Positions 13,796-21,964 of a stretch of DNA of 24,846 nucleotides are shown in pieces (positions within the stretch are counted from its first letter, which is position 1; each line of letters opens with the position of its first letter). The stretch is from an uncultured Oscillospiraceae bacterium. GTDB taxonomy: Bacteria; Bacillota; Clostridia; Oscillospirales; Acutalibacteraceae. The stretch lies in assembly GCA_900543305.1 (NCBI GenBank), contig UQQZ01000034.1, forward strand, positions 1 to 24,846, given 5' to 3'. The position numbers and the translations under genes were made by a program. The notes beneath the pieces are model-generated. The model did not search any database. It saw only the letters and a program-made list of their open reading frames with translations, and was not told the origin of the DNA.

Positions 13796-14668
13796 ATGAC
13801 AAAGCTTCCCGCGAAAGGCATCGATATTTCCGAGTTTAACGGACAGGTGGATCTGGCGGCCATGAAAGACCAGATCGATTTTGTGATCATCCGGTGCGGT
13901 TACGGCGGGGATTATCCCAATCAGGATGACTCCCAGTTTGAGGCCAACGTAACGCAGTGTCAGGCCTTGGGTATCCCCTGGGGGACGTACCTGTATTCTT
14001 ACGCCAAGAATACCGCCATGGCTCAGAGCGAGGTTCAGCACACCCTCCGGCTTCTGAAGGGAAGGCGCCCTCCCTATGGTGTTTGGTACGATGTGGAGGA
14101 CAGTTCCCTGCCCACAGGGGAGGCGCTGGTGGACAACGTGGTGACCTACTGCAAGGGGATCCAGGAAGCGGGGTATTACTGCGGGATCTACTCCTTTTTA
14201 TTTTGGATGCAGACCAGGCTGGACAACCCCCGGCTGGATGGCTTTGACAAGTGGGTGGCCCAGTGGAACGATACCCTGGACTACAACAAGCCCTACGGCA
14301 TGTGGCAGTTTACCGATCAATGGGTGATCAACGGAAAAAGCTTTGACGGGGATTGGGCCTATCGGGACTATCCCCAGTTGACGTCGGGAAAGGGGGAAGA
14401 TGACATGACCCAGGAAGAAGTGGTCAAGCTGGCCCGGGCAGAAGCCCAAAAGGTCTACGAGGAAAATGAGACCCGCTATAAGACCATGGCCTCGGTGCCG
14501 GAATGGGCACGGGCGGCCGTGGAGCAGGTTTACAGCCAGCTGCAGCTTGCCGGAACCGGTAGTGCCGGAGCGGACTTGAAACTGGACGCCAGCAACACCT
14601 ATGTGCGGGTGCTCCAGGTGATCGCCAAAGTGTTGGAGCAGCAAAAGAACGGATCCCCGAACCCGTGA
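13796..14668 (+). CDS. Glycoside hydrolase family 25 lysozyme (muramidase), no signal peptide
   Basis: The protein has 290 residues. The GH25 barrel covers about 6-200: GIDISEFNGQVD (8-19, with catalytic-site Asp10), VIIRCGYGG, GTYLYSYA, and WYDVED with the acid pair D99 and E101. It ends in WQFTDQWVINGKSFDGDWAYRDY. It cleaves the MurNAc-GlcNAc bond of peptidoglycan. A helical C-terminal tail (about 205-290) shows no clear cell-wall-binding repeat. There is no signal peptide, so export would need a holin or lysis, as for a phage endolysin. ATG 13796 has GAAGGTG upstream; the in-frame ATG at 13763 does not. It stands alone between the tRNA and the galT promoter. Confidence 0.92.
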   Translation: MTKLPAKGIDISEFNGQVDLAAMKDQIDFVIIRCGYGGDYPNQDDSQFEANVTQCQALGIPWGTYLYSYAKNTAMAQSEVQHTLRLLKGRRPPYGVWYDVEDSSLPTGEALVDNVVTYCKGIQEAGYYCGIYSFLFWMQTRLDNPRLDGFDKWVAQWNDTLDYNKPYGMWQFTDQWVINGKSFDGDWAYRDYPQLTSGKGEDDMTQEEVVKLARAEAQKVYEENETRYKTMASVPEWARAAVEQVYSQLQLAGTGSAGADLKLDASNTYVRVLQVIAKVLEQQKNGSPNP

Positions 14669-14705
14669 CGATTTTTGGGAAAAGGGATCCCAGGGGGCGC
14701 CTCTC

Positions 14706-14734
14706 GGAGGAAACCGGGAAGCGTCCTCTTTTTT
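14706..14734 (+). terminator. Intrinsic terminator after the lysozyme gene
   Basis: GAGGA (14707-14711) pairs with TCCTC (14724-14728), and six T follow. It lies about 40 nt after the lysozyme stop and separates it from the galT promoter. Confidence 0.6.
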
Positions 14735-14767
14735 GGAAAAAGGGGAGGGGGAATTTCCCTGGCGAAC

Positions 14768-14796
14768 TTGTTTCTTCCCGGGTTCTGTAGTACAAT
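14768..14796 (+). promoter_or_regulatory. Promoter of the galT-fol cluster
   Basis: TTGTTT (14768-14773) and TACAAT (14791-14796) are separated by 17 bp and end 30 nt before the galT start. No other clear promoter was found in the short gaps down to folK. Confidence 0.65.
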
Positions 14797-14826
14797 AGGA
14801 CCCAATCGAGAAAGGATGATGTTTTC

Positions 14827-16335
14827 ATGGAAATGGAAAAGCTCAGCCGAGAAATCAGCCGTCTTTTGCACTATGGTCTTCAGCGGGGATTGCTGGCTCC
14901 GGAAGACCAGCGTTACGCCGCCAACCGGATGTTGGCCCTGTTGGGCCTGCGGGAATTCCAACTCCAGCAGGTGGAAGAGGAATTGCCCTATCCTGCGCAG
15001 CCCTTGCAAGCGCTCTGCCAGTATGCGGCGGAAGCGGGAATCATCGATCCCGACACCCAGGACGCCCGGGATCAGTTTGACACGGAACTGATGAACTGCC
15101 TGATGCCCCGTCCTTCGGAGGTGGTGGGAAAGTTCTACCGCCTGTATGAGCAGGATAAAAAGGCAGCCACCGATTATTATTACGGCTTGAGCCGTTCCTC
15201 CAACTACATCCGGGTGGACCGGGTGGAGAAGGACAAGCTGTGGACCGCTCCCACAGAGTATGGGGATCTGGTCATCACCATCAACCTTTCCAAACCGGAG
15301 AAGGATCCCAAGGCCATTGCCGCAGCTAAAAACGCGCCTCAGTCCGGTTATCCCAAGTGCGCCCTTTGCGCGGAAAATGAAGGGTATCTGGGCAGTGCCA
15401 ATCAGGCGGCCCGGGGCAATCACCGGCTGATCCCCTTGACCCTGGGGGGAGAGCCCTGGTTTTTGCAGTATTCTCCCTATGTATATTACAACGAGCACTG
15501 CATCGTTCTCAGCGGGGAGCATCGTCCCATGAAGGTAAGCCGGGCCTCTTTTGACCGGCTGCTGGAATTTGTCACCTTGCTGCCTCACTACTTTGTGGGC
15601 TCCAACGCGGATCTGCCCATTGTGGGGGGATCCATCCTTTCTCACGACCATTTCCAAGGGGGCTGCTATGAGTTCCCCATGGCCAAGGCTCCTGTTCGGG
15701 AGCGGGTGGAATTCCAGGGATTCGAGGACGTAGAAGCGGGCATTGTCCACTGGCCCATGTCGGTGATCCGGCTGCGGGGGAAGGACCGGGAGCGTCTGGC
15801 GGCCCTGGCGGAGAAGATTCTGGGGGCTTGGCGGGAATATTCTGACGAGAGTGTGGAGATCCTGGCCTATACGGGAGATACCCCCCACAACACCATCACT
15901 CCCATCGCCCGCCGCCGGGGAGAGGACTATGAGCTGGATTTGGTGCTGCGCAACAACCGTACCACCGAAGAGCATCCTCTGGGGCTGTTCCATCCCCATG
16001 CCCAGTACCACCATGTGAAGAAGGAAAACATCGGACTCATCGAGGTGATGGGTCTGGCCATTCTGCCTCCCCGGCTGCTGACGGAAACTCAGCTGCTGGA
16101 GCAGGCCCTGCGCTGTCCGGAGCAGGCGGAGGAGATCCTGAGCCGGCCGGAGATGGAGAAGCACCGCGCCTGGTATGAGGAGTTGAAGGCTGCGGGTGCC
16201 GATCAAGGGGACGTGAAACAGGCCATCCAGAAGAGCGTGGGGCAGATCTTCGGAAAGATCCTGGGCAACGCCGGAGTTTACAAGGACACTCCGGAAGGCC
16301 AGGAGGCTTTCCGCCGGTTCTGCCGGAGCCTGTGA
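14827..16335 (+). CDS. galT: UDP-glucose--hexose-1-phosphate uridylyltransferase (type II GalT)
   Basis: The protein has 502 residues, the length and pattern of the Firmicutes type II GalT rather than the shorter E. coli type. The active-site region HDHFQGG begins at His273; the second His (275) is the expected UMP-carrying nucleophile. ARRRGEDYELDLVLRNNRT and the conserved HPLGLFHPHAQYHHVKKENIGLIEVMGLAILP follow. It swaps UMP between UDP-glucose and galactose-1-phosphate in the Leloir pathway. ATG 14827 follows GAGAAAGGATGATG. The stop overlaps the GTG start of the comF-like gene by 4 nt. Here galT is not next to galK or galE, unlike the common gal operon. Confidence 0.95.
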   Translation: MEMEKLSREISRLLHYGLQRGLLAPEDQRYAANRMLALLGLREFQLQQVEEELPYPAQPLQALCQYAAEAGIIDPDTQDARDQFDTELMNCLMPRPSEVVGKFYRLYEQDKKAATDYYYGLSRSSNYIRVDRVEKDKLWTAPTEYGDLVITINLSKPEKDPKAIAAAKNAPQSGYPKCALCAENEGYLGSANQAARGNHRLIPLTLGGEPWFLQYSPYVYYNEHCIVLSGEHRPMKVSRASFDRLLEFVTLLPHYFVGSNADLPIVGGSILSHDHFQGGCYEFPMAKAPVRERVEFQGFEDVEAGIVHWPMSVIRLRGKDRERLAALAEKILGAWREYSDESVEILAYTGDTPHNTITPIARRRGEDYELDLVLRNNRTTEEHPLGLFHPHAQYHHVKKENIGLIEVMGLAILPPRLLTETQLLEQALRCPEQAEEILSRPEMEKHRAWYEELKAAGADQGDVKQAIQKSVGQIFGKILGNAGVYKDTPEGQEAFRRFCRSL

Positions 16336-17102
16336 TTCTCACCCACAAGCTGAGCTGGCAGGAGCGGTTGTGGCGGATTCTCTGCCCCAACCGGTGCCTG
16401 GGCTGTTTCCGGGTTCTTCCGCCGGAACAGCTGTTTTGCAAGGCCTGCCAGAAGGAACTTCCCGGGGAGCCCATTTCCCGGGATTTCCTGCTGCCTCCGG
16501 ATGGAGAGGGAAGGCCCTGGGGACAGGGGCGCTTGTCAGTGCTGTCCCCGCTGTCCTACCGGGGGTCTTTCCGCACGACCCTGTATCGGATGAAGTTCCG
16601 GGGAGAATCCAGTTTGGCCCAACCTTTGGGCTGGGTCATGGCGGACGCTGCCAAGTCTTTTCACAGGTCTTTTCAGGGGGTGGCCTATGTGCCCATGAGT
16701 CTGGCCAAGCTGAAGCGCCGGGGGTACAATCAAAGTGCGCTTCTGGCCAAGTGGGTGGCCCGGGAACTGAGGCTGCCCTGCCTGGATTTGCTGGAGCAGT
16801 GCCGGGAAACGGAAACCCAGCATGGCCTGGCCCGGGCCCAGCGAAGCGACAACGTCCGGGGCGCCTACCGGGGATTGGACGCGGCTGAGGGAAAGGACCT
16901 TTTGCTGGTGGACGACGTGGTCACCACCGGGGCCACCTTGCGTTCCTGTGCGGTGGCCCTTTACCAGGCGGGAGCCAGGTCCGTGTGGGGCCTTTGCGCC
17001 ATGGACGCCGGTGGGGAGGATGTCCAGGCGCCGTTTCACCTGGAGGAAGAGTGGAATATGTTCCGGAAAGGAGGAACCACCCGTGATCCATCGATATTCT
17101 AG
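16332..17102 (+). CDS. comF: ComF-family phosphoribosyltransferase-like protein
   Basis: The protein has 256 residues. An N-terminal zinc finger (C18, C22, C25, C36, C39 in CPNRCLGC and FCKAC) precedes a type I phosphoribosyltransferase domain with SYRGSFRTTLYRMKFRGE, YVPMSLAKLKRRGYNQSALLA and the PRPP loop LLLVDDVVTTGATL (about 190-203, Asp194-Asp195). ComF proteins take part in DNA uptake and in recombination after transformation. The start is GTG 16332, overlapping the galT stop as GTGA, so translation is coupled. The end overlaps the next gene by 20 nt. The last 25 residues (FHLEEEWNMFRKGG) look unconserved. No other competence genes lie nearby. Confidence 0.9.
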   Translation: MILTHKLSWQERLWRILCPNRCLGCFRVLPPEQLFCKACQKELPGEPISRDFLLPPDGEGRPWGQGRLSVLSPLSYRGSFRTTLYRMKFRGESSLAQPLGWVMADAAKSFHRSFQGVAYVPMSLAKLKRRGYNQSALLAKWVARELRLPCLDLLEQCRETETQHGLARAQRSDNVRGAYRGLDAAEGKDLLLVDDVVTTGATLRSCAVALYQAGARSVWGLCAMDAGGEDVQAPFHLEEEWNMFRKGGTTRDPSIF

Positions 17103-17811
17103 AGAAGAACTGCTGATTGGGCCGGAGGGGCTGGAAAAGCTCCGACGGGCCCGGGTGGCGGTGTTCGGCGTTGGAGGCGTGGGAGGCTATGTGGTGGAAG
17201 CCTTGGCCCGCAGCGGCATTGGGGCCTTGGATCTGTTTGACGGAGACCGGGTGAGCCTGACCAACATCAACCGGCAGATCATTGCCCTGGAAAGCACCGT
17301 GGGCAAGCTGAAGGTGGAGGTGGCCCGGGACCGGGTATTGGACATCGATCCCCAGTGCCGGGTAGAGGCAAGGCCCTTGTTTTTCACCCCTGAAAACGCC
17401 CATGAGGTGGATTTTTCCCAATATGACTATGTGGCCGACGCCATCGACACCGTGTCCTCCAAAATTGAGCTGATCCGCCTTTGCCGGGAGGCTGGGGTGC
17501 CAGTGATCAGCTCCATGGGGGCGGGAAACAAACTGGACCCTACGGCTTTCCGGGTGGCGGACATCGAGAAAACCAGCGTGTGTCCCCTGGCCCGGGTGAT
17601 GCGCCGGGAGTTGAAGCGCCGGGGCATCACGGGAGTGAAGGCGGTGTATTCCACCGAGGAATCCCTGCGCCCGGCCGCCGCCGCCCCGGGGGACACCAAA
17701 GGCACCGCAGGACGTCCCACGCCAGGAAGCATGGCCTTTGTTCCCAGTGTGGCGGGACTGATCCTGGCGGGAGAAATCGTCAAGGACTTGTTGGCTCAGG
17801 AACATCCGTAA
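17083..17811 (+). CDS. tcdA: tRNA threonylcarbamoyladenosine dehydratase (ThiF/MoeB fold)
   Basis: The protein has 242 residues and is a one-domain E1-like enzyme. The nucleotide loop is VAVFGVGGVGGYVVEALARSGIG (about 23-45), followed by LFDGDRVSLTNINRQ with the conserved Asn-Arg-Gln, YDYVADAIDTVSSK, and the C-terminal conserved VSSMGAGNKLDPT-like and PGSMAFVPSVAGLILA segments. TcdA activates t6A37 in ANN-decoding tRNAs with ATP and closes it to cyclic ct6A. The length and lack of a rhodanese or ubiquitin-like partner gene favour TcdA over ThiF, MoeB or HesA. GTG 17083 has AAGGAGG eight bases upstream, inside the end of comF. Confidence 0.9.
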   Translation: MIHRYSREELLIGPEGLEKLRRARVAVFGVGGVGGYVVEALARSGIGALDLFDGDRVSLTNINRQIIALESTVGKLKVEVARDRVLDIDPQCRVEARPLFFTPENAHEVDFSQYDYVADAIDTVSSKIELIRLCREAGVPVISSMGAGNKLDPTAFRVADIEKTSVCPLARVMRRELKRRGITGVKAVYSTEESLRPAAAAPGDTKGTAGRPTPGSMAFVPSVAGLILAGEIVKDLLAQEHP

Positions 17812-17835
17812 CCATCCGCAAGAAAGGATACAAAT

Positions 17836-18621
17836 ATGGAACAAACCGCATTGCGGGGGACCTTTAACGAGGACCCTGCCAATTATGATCGTTATCGGCC
17901 CCGGTACATGCCGGAGTTGTTCGAGGCCATTTTCGCCTATGGGGAAAAGGCTGGCTGCAGCAGGGGAAAAGCATTGGAAATGGGTTCGGGGACCGGCCAG
18001 GCCACCGAGCCTTTTCTGCGGGCAGGCTGGCAGGTGACCGCTGTGGAAATGGGGGACAATTTGGCCTCCTTTGCCCGGGAGAAGTTTCGGGATCAGCCGG
18101 GGCTGAAGGTGGTGTGTGGAGATTTTCTCACGGCTCCTCTGGAGGGCCCTTACGATCTGTTCTACGCAGCCACCTCCTTTCACTGGGTGGGAACCAAGGA
18201 AGCCTTTCCCCGGATCCAATCCCTGTTAAAGCCTGGCGGAGTGGTGGCTCTGTTTTGGAATCACCCTTGTCCCGGGAAACCGGGGACCCCGGAGTATGAC
18301 GCCATCCAGCAGGTGTATGGAAAATACCGGGGAGAACGGGTCCAGACCCACCTGGGGATTTCCCAGGAGGACGCGGCTTCCAAGGTTCGGTGCTTGGAGG
18401 TTTGGGGATTCACCCAGGTGGAAGCCCGGGTGTTTCACGGTGTGAGGCGCCTCACCGCACAGGAATATGTGGGGCTGATGAACACCTATTCGGACCATCG
18501 GGCAATGGAGAAAAAGGCCCGGCTGGCTTTGGAACATGACATGGAGGAGGCCATTGAAGCCTTGGGCGGAGTCCTGCCGGTGTATGACACGGTGGACCTG
18601 TACCTGGCCCAGAATCCCTGA
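17836..18621 (+). CDS. Class I SAM-dependent methyltransferase
   Basis: The protein has 261 residues with a Rossmann methylase core (about 35-150): motif I LEMGSGTGQATEPFL, motif II VTAVEMGDNLASFAREKF, acidic loop VVCGDFLTAPL and motif IV YDLFYAATSFHWV. The sequence matches the Methyltransf_11/25 type for small molecules, as in UbiE- and BioC-like enzymes. The substrate is unknown. ATG 17836 has AAAGGA upstream; the gap to tcdA is 24 nt. It is the fourth gene of the cluster and is followed by folP after 13 nt, so it is co-transcribed with folate synthesis, but that does not prove a shared pathway. Confidence 0.9.
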   Translation: MEQTALRGTFNEDPANYDRYRPRYMPELFEAIFAYGEKAGCSRGKALEMGSGTGQATEPFLRAGWQVTAVEMGDNLASFAREKFRDQPGLKVVCGDFLTAPLEGPYDLFYAATSFHWVGTKEAFPRIQSLLKPGGVVALFWNHPCPGKPGTPEYDAIQQVYGKYRGERVQTHLGISQEDAASKVRCLEVWGFTQVEARVFHGVRRLTAQEYVGLMNTYSDHRAMEKKARLALEHDMEEAIEALGGVLPVYDTVDLYLAQNP

Positions 18622-18634
18622 GAAAGGAGCGGCC

Positions 18635-19474
18635 ATGGAAACAGCTGTATTTCAGGCGGGAGAGCGGGAATTTCCCTTGACCCGCACCTATATCATGGGC
18701 ATTTTGAACGTGACCCCGGATTCTTTTTCCGATGGGGGAAAATATCTGGGCCCCAAAACCGCCCTGGAGCGGGCTTTGGAAATGGCCCGGGAAGGGGCGG
18801 ATTTTCTGGACATCGGAGGCCAGTCCACCCGGCCGGGCTATGAGGCCATTTCTCCGGAAGAGGAGTGGGCTCGGATAGAAACCGTCTTGCCCCAGGTGGT
18901 GAAAGAGACAGGCCTGCCCGTGTCCGTGGACACCTTTTACCCCTGGGTGGCCCGTCGCGCTCTGGAGGCAGGGGCCACGATCCTCAACGATGTGTCCGGC
19001 TTTGGAGAAGAGATGCTCCAGGTGGCGGCCCAGTCCCCCTGCGGATGCATTGTCATGGATCCCGGCGGAGGCCAGGGAGATGTGTTCCAGCGGGTGAGCC
19101 GTTTTTTCCGGGACAGGATAGAACGGGCTCAGGCTTTGGGAATTGCCCGGCAGCGGCTCTGTCTGGATCCGGGTGTGGGCTTTGGAAAGACCCTGGAGGA
19201 AAACCTGGATCTGATTTCCCAGGTGGAACGGGTGAAAGTGCCCGGGGTGGCCTTTTTGATGGCTGCTTCCCGAAAGCGGGTCACCGGAGCGCCCTGCGGG
19301 AATCCCCCTTTTGCAGAAAGGCTTCCCGCCACTTTGGCCGCCCACACAGCGGCAGTGCTGGGAGGAGCTGACATCCTCCGAGTCCACGACGTGAAGGAGG
19401 CGGTTCAGGCGGCCCGGATGGCGGACGCCCTGAAGGCCAGAAAGGAAATAAAGTCCGGGGTGATTTCCCGGTGA
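18635..19474 (+). CDS. folP: Dihydropteroate synthase
   Basis: The protein has 279 residues and is a full-length TIM-barrel FolP. MGILNVTPDSFSDGGKY (pterin loop 1) is followed by GADFLDIGGQSTRPGY, PVSVDTFYP, ILNDVSGFG, CLDPGVGFGKT and the sulfonamide-region FLMAASRKR. It joins 6-hydroxymethyl-7,8-dihydropterin diphosphate to p-aminobenzoate. ATG 18635 has GAAAGGAG seven bases upstream; the longer frame from 18536 overlaps the previous gene and is not used. folB follows after 11 nt. Confidence 0.96.
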   Translation: METAVFQAGEREFPLTRTYIMGILNVTPDSFSDGGKYLGPKTALERALEMAREGADFLDIGGQSTRPGYEAISPEEEWARIETVLPQVVKETGLPVSVDTFYPWVARRALEAGATILNDVSGFGEEMLQVAAQSPCGCIVMDPGGGQGDVFQRVSRFFRDRIERAQALGIARQRLCLDPGVGFGKTLEENLDLISQVERVKVPGVAFLMAASRKRVTGAPCGNPPFAERLPATLAAHTAAVLGGADILRVHDVKEAVQAARMADALKARKEIKSGVISR

Positions 19475-19485
19475 GGAGGAACGGC

Positions 19486-19854
19486 ATGGATACCATTACC
19501 ATCAAAGGGCTGCAGCTTTTTGCCTATCACGGGGTGAACCCCCAGGAAAAGCAGGACGGCCAGCATTTTATTCTGGACTTGACCATGAAGGCGGACTTGT
19601 CCAAAGCCCGGCACAGCGACTGTCTGGAGGACACGGTGAATTATGCGGCAGTGTGCGCCACTGTGGAGGAAGTGTTTACCCGCCAGAGCTTTGATCTCAT
19701 TGAACGGGCCGCCCAGGCGGTATGCGACGGAGTGCTGCAGGGGTATCCCCAGGTCCGGGAGATCACCGTGCTGCTGAAAAAACCGGAAGCGCCGGTGCCG
19801 GGACATTTTGACTATATGGCGGTGGAGATCACCCAGCGCCGGGAGGAGGATTGA
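19486..19854 (+). CDS. folB: Dihydroneopterin aldolase
   Basis: The protein has 122 residues, the usual FolB length. It begins MDTITIKGLQLFAYHGVNPQEKQDGQHFILDL, with the Tyr-His-Gly motif and the conserved active-site E in LIERAAQAV, and ends MAVEITQRRE. It cleaves 7,8-dihydroneopterin to 6-hydroxymethyl-dihydropterin and glycolaldehyde, acting as an octamer. ATG 19486 has GAGGAGG seven bases upstream, so the five-residue extension from 19471 is discarded. Its end abuts folK, and folP, folB and folK together catalyse consecutive steps. Confidence 0.95.
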   Translation: MDTITIKGLQLFAYHGVNPQEKQDGQHFILDLTMKADLSKARHSDCLEDTVNYAAVCATVEEVFTRQSFDLIERAAQAVCDGVLQGYPQVREITVLLKKPEAPVPGHFDYMAVEITQRREED

Positions 19855-19856
19855 CC

Positions 19857-20333
19857 ATGGAAGTGGTATTGGGATTGGGAACCAATTTGGGGGACCGGGA
19901 GGAGAATCTGGCCCGGGCCCTGGACGCCCTGGAACGGCTGGAGGGAACCCAGCTGCAGCGGATTTCCAACGTGTACGAGACGGAGCCCTTTGACGTGCTC
20001 AGCCAGCAGGGGGATTACCTGAACTGCTGCGTGCTCCTGGAGACCAGTCTGAAACCGGAAACTCTGTTGGAACATTGCCAGCAGATCGAGCTGAGCCTGG
20101 GACGGGTGCGCACGGAATATCATGGGGCGCGGACCATGGACATTGACCTGCTGCTGTGCGGGGGATATACGTCCCAGACGGAAACCCTGACCGTACCCCA
20201 CCCCCACATCCGAGAGCGGGCCTTTGTGATGGTGCCCCTGTCGGATTTGTTTCCCCTGCATCAGGGCCTGGGATACGATTTCCATGAGGCCTACGAGGCG
20301 GTGGACAAGTCCGGGGTACGGCTTTACAAGTGA
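19857..20333 (+). CDS. folK: 2-amino-4-hydroxy-6-hydroxymethyldihydropteridine diphosphokinase
   Basis: The protein has 158 residues, the usual HPPK length. Motifs are VVLGLGTNLGDREENLARAL (2-21), ISNVYETEPFDVLSQQGDYLNCCV and GRVRTEYHGARTMDIDLLL with the Mg-binding DxD, then VPHPHIRERAFVMVPLSDL. It transfers diphosphate from ATP to 6-hydroxymethyl-dihydropterin, the FolP substrate. ATG 19857 lies 6 nt after the GGGAGGAGGA site; a TTG at 19851 is too close. It is the last gene of the cluster, and no clear terminator follows before the antiporter promoter. Confidence 0.95.
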   Translation: MEVVLGLGTNLGDREENLARALDALERLEGTQLQRISNVYETEPFDVLSQQGDYLNCCVLLETSLKPETLLEHCQQIELSLGRVRTEYHGARTMDIDLLLCGGYTSQTETLTVPHPHIRERAFVMVPLSDLFPLHQGLGYDFHEAYEAVDKSGVRLYK

Positions 20334-20442
20334 AAAAGAGACCTGTTTGAAGGGGCAAAAAGAAGCCTGTACAGAATCACAATAGAATGGGAATTGAAAT
20401 TGTACAATCATCCGAAAAGTTGTTTTTTTCTCGGAGGTTTCT

Positions 20443-20470
20443 TTGCAATCTGGTGAAACGGGTGTATAAT
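20443..20470 (+). promoter_or_regulatory. Promoter of the cation/proton antiporter gene
   Basis: TTGCAA (20443-20448) and TATAAT (20465-20470) have a 16-bp spacer (17 bp if TTTGCA is taken) and lie 48 nt before the start codon. The 110 nt between folK and this promoter hold no gene or clear hairpin. Confidence 0.75.
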
Positions 20471-20517
20471 ACCAGACTGGAATAGTACTTTAATTTAGAA
20501 ACAGGAGGGATGGGCAA

Positions 20518-21843
20518 ATGGAAGGTGGCTACCAATTTCTATTGGATTTTGCCTTAATTTTGCTCTCGACGAAACTGCTGGGATTGCTCACCCGGCGGTT
20601 CCAGCTGCCCCAAGTGGTGGGCGCTCTGCTGGCCGGCTTGATTCTGGGCCCGGCAGTGCTCAATGTGGTGCAGCAGACGGAGTTTATTCATGAGACGTCG
20701 GAAATCGGCGTGATTGTGATGATGTTCTGTGCCGGTATGGAGACGGACATTCAGGAACTCAAACGCAGCGGCAAGGCGTCCTTTATCATCGCCTTGATCG
20801 GCGTAATCGTCCCGGTGTTGGGCGGATTCGGGCTGGCATATTTCTTTAATAAGCCCGGTGTTATCGATTCCGACGTTGCGGCATCCACGTTCCTGCAGAA
20901 TATGTTCATCGGCGTGATCATGACCGCCACGTCCGTGAGCATCACCGTGGAGACTTTGAAGGAACTGGGCAAGCTGAAGACCCGTTCCGGCAACGCCATT
21001 TTGGGTGCGGCCATTATCGATGACATTCTGGGCATCATTGCCCTGACCATCATCAGCAGCATGGCTGACTCCTCTGTGAACATCCTGATTGTGCTGCTGC
21101 AGATTGTGGGCTTCTTTGTCTTCACCGCTGTGGCCGGGTTCTTGTTCTACAAGTTCTACGTCCATTGGGTGGTGCCCAATCAGAAGGGCTTGCACCGTCA
21201 TGTGATCATTGCCTTTGTGTTCTGCCTGCTCATGTCCTACATTGCAGAAGTCGCCTTCGGCGTGGCAGACATTACCGGTGCGTTCTTTGCCGGTTTGATC
21301 ATCTCTTGTACACAGCGCAGCCAGTACTTGGCTTCCAAGTTTGACGTACTGTCTTACGCGTACTTATCCCCCCTGTTTTTTGCCAGCATTGGCCTGCAGG
21401 TGACTTTGCCGGAGATGACTCCCAGTATCATCGTGTTCTCTGTGCTGCTGATTGTTGTGGCAGTGCTGACCAAGGTGATCGGCTGCGGCTTGGGCGCCAA
21501 GCTGTGCCATTACCAGAATTATCAGTGCGCCCGGATCGGCGTGGGCATGGTGTCCCGTGGTGAGGTTGCGTTGATCGTGGCCAGCAAGGGCATGGCCCTG
21601 GGCCTGATGGGCAACAACTTCCTGGGGCCCGTGATCATCATGGTGGTGGCCACCACCATCATCACCCCCGTGCTGCTGAAGTTCGTATTCCGTTGGGGTC
21701 CCACCAACACCCCCGCTGTGGCCAATGGCTTCTCCCAGAACTACGAACAGTTGGGTACCCTGCGTAGCGGGATCGATGTGAAAGATCCCACCCTCAGTGA
21801 GGGACAGAAAGATAAAAAGCCCGGAAAGAAGCAAAAGAAATAA
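20518..21843 (+). CDS. Monovalent cation:proton antiporter, CPA2 family (KefB/NapA-like)
   Basis: The protein has 441 residues with about 12-13 hydrophobic segments. It begins QFLLDFALILLSTKLLGLLTRRFQLPQVVGALLAGLILGP, the typical CPA2 opening, and has the two-Asp ion motif AIIDDILGIIAL (about 162-173) and VGMVSRGEVALIVASKGMALG. CPA2 proteins exchange Na+ or K+ for protons across the cell membrane. The tail (KDKKPGKKQKK) is short and basic, with no RCK/TrkA-N or UspA domain, so KefB-like gating by NAD or glutathione is unlikely. ATG 20518 has AGGAGGGATG upstream. The gene is monocistronic, with its own promoter and terminator. Confidence 0.93.
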   Translation: MEGGYQFLLDFALILLSTKLLGLLTRRFQLPQVVGALLAGLILGPAVLNVVQQTEFIHETSEIGVIVMMFCAGMETDIQELKRSGKASFIIALIGVIVPVLGGFGLAYFFNKPGVIDSDVAASTFLQNMFIGVIMTATSVSITVETLKELGKLKTRSGNAILGAAIIDDILGIIALTIISSMADSSVNILIVLLQIVGFFVFTAVAGFLFYKFYVHWVVPNQKGLHRHVIIAFVFCLLMSYIAEVAFGVADITGAFFAGLIISCTQRSQYLASKFDVLSYAYLSPLFFASIGLQVTLPEMTPSIIVFSVLLIVVAVLTKVIGCGLGAKLCHYQNYQCARIGVGMVSRGEVALIVASKGMALGLMGNNFLGPVIIMVVATTIITPVLLKFVFRWGPTNTPAVANGFSQNYEQLGTLRSGIDVKDPTLSEGQKDKKPGKKQKK

Positions 21844-21844
21844 T

Positions 21845-21911
21845 GCTGGAAGGCGCTTCCAGTAGATAGAAAAACGGTCCTTTGGCAAAATCGCCAGAGG
21901 GCCGTTTTTTG
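21845..21911. terminator. Tandem hairpins between the antiporter and the convergent SDR gene
   Basis: CTGGAAG-gcg-CTTCCAG (21845-21861) forms a short perfect stem. It is followed by AACGG(T)CC..GGC (21873 on) pairing with GCC..GG(G)CCGTT (to 21906) and a run of six T. The second is a good intrinsic terminator for the antiporter. Confidence 0.8.
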
Positions 21912-21964
21912 CGGCAAAAAAACGCCGCCAGGAGGAACCCGGCGGCGCAGGAGAGATCCAGGTG

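Noticed and set aside
14668..14826. Riboswitch between the lysozyme gene and galT
   Set aside because: The gap of about 160 nt is filled by a terminator and a promoter with a leader under 30 nt, too short for a known aptamer.
14599..16206. 535-codon minus-strand frame across galT
   Set aside because: It is a shadow of GC-rich codon use in galT, with low-complexity residues and no motif.
18536..18634. Longer start for folP
   Set aside because: It would overlap the methyltransferase by 86 nt and lacks a ribosome binding site; FolP homology starts after 18635.
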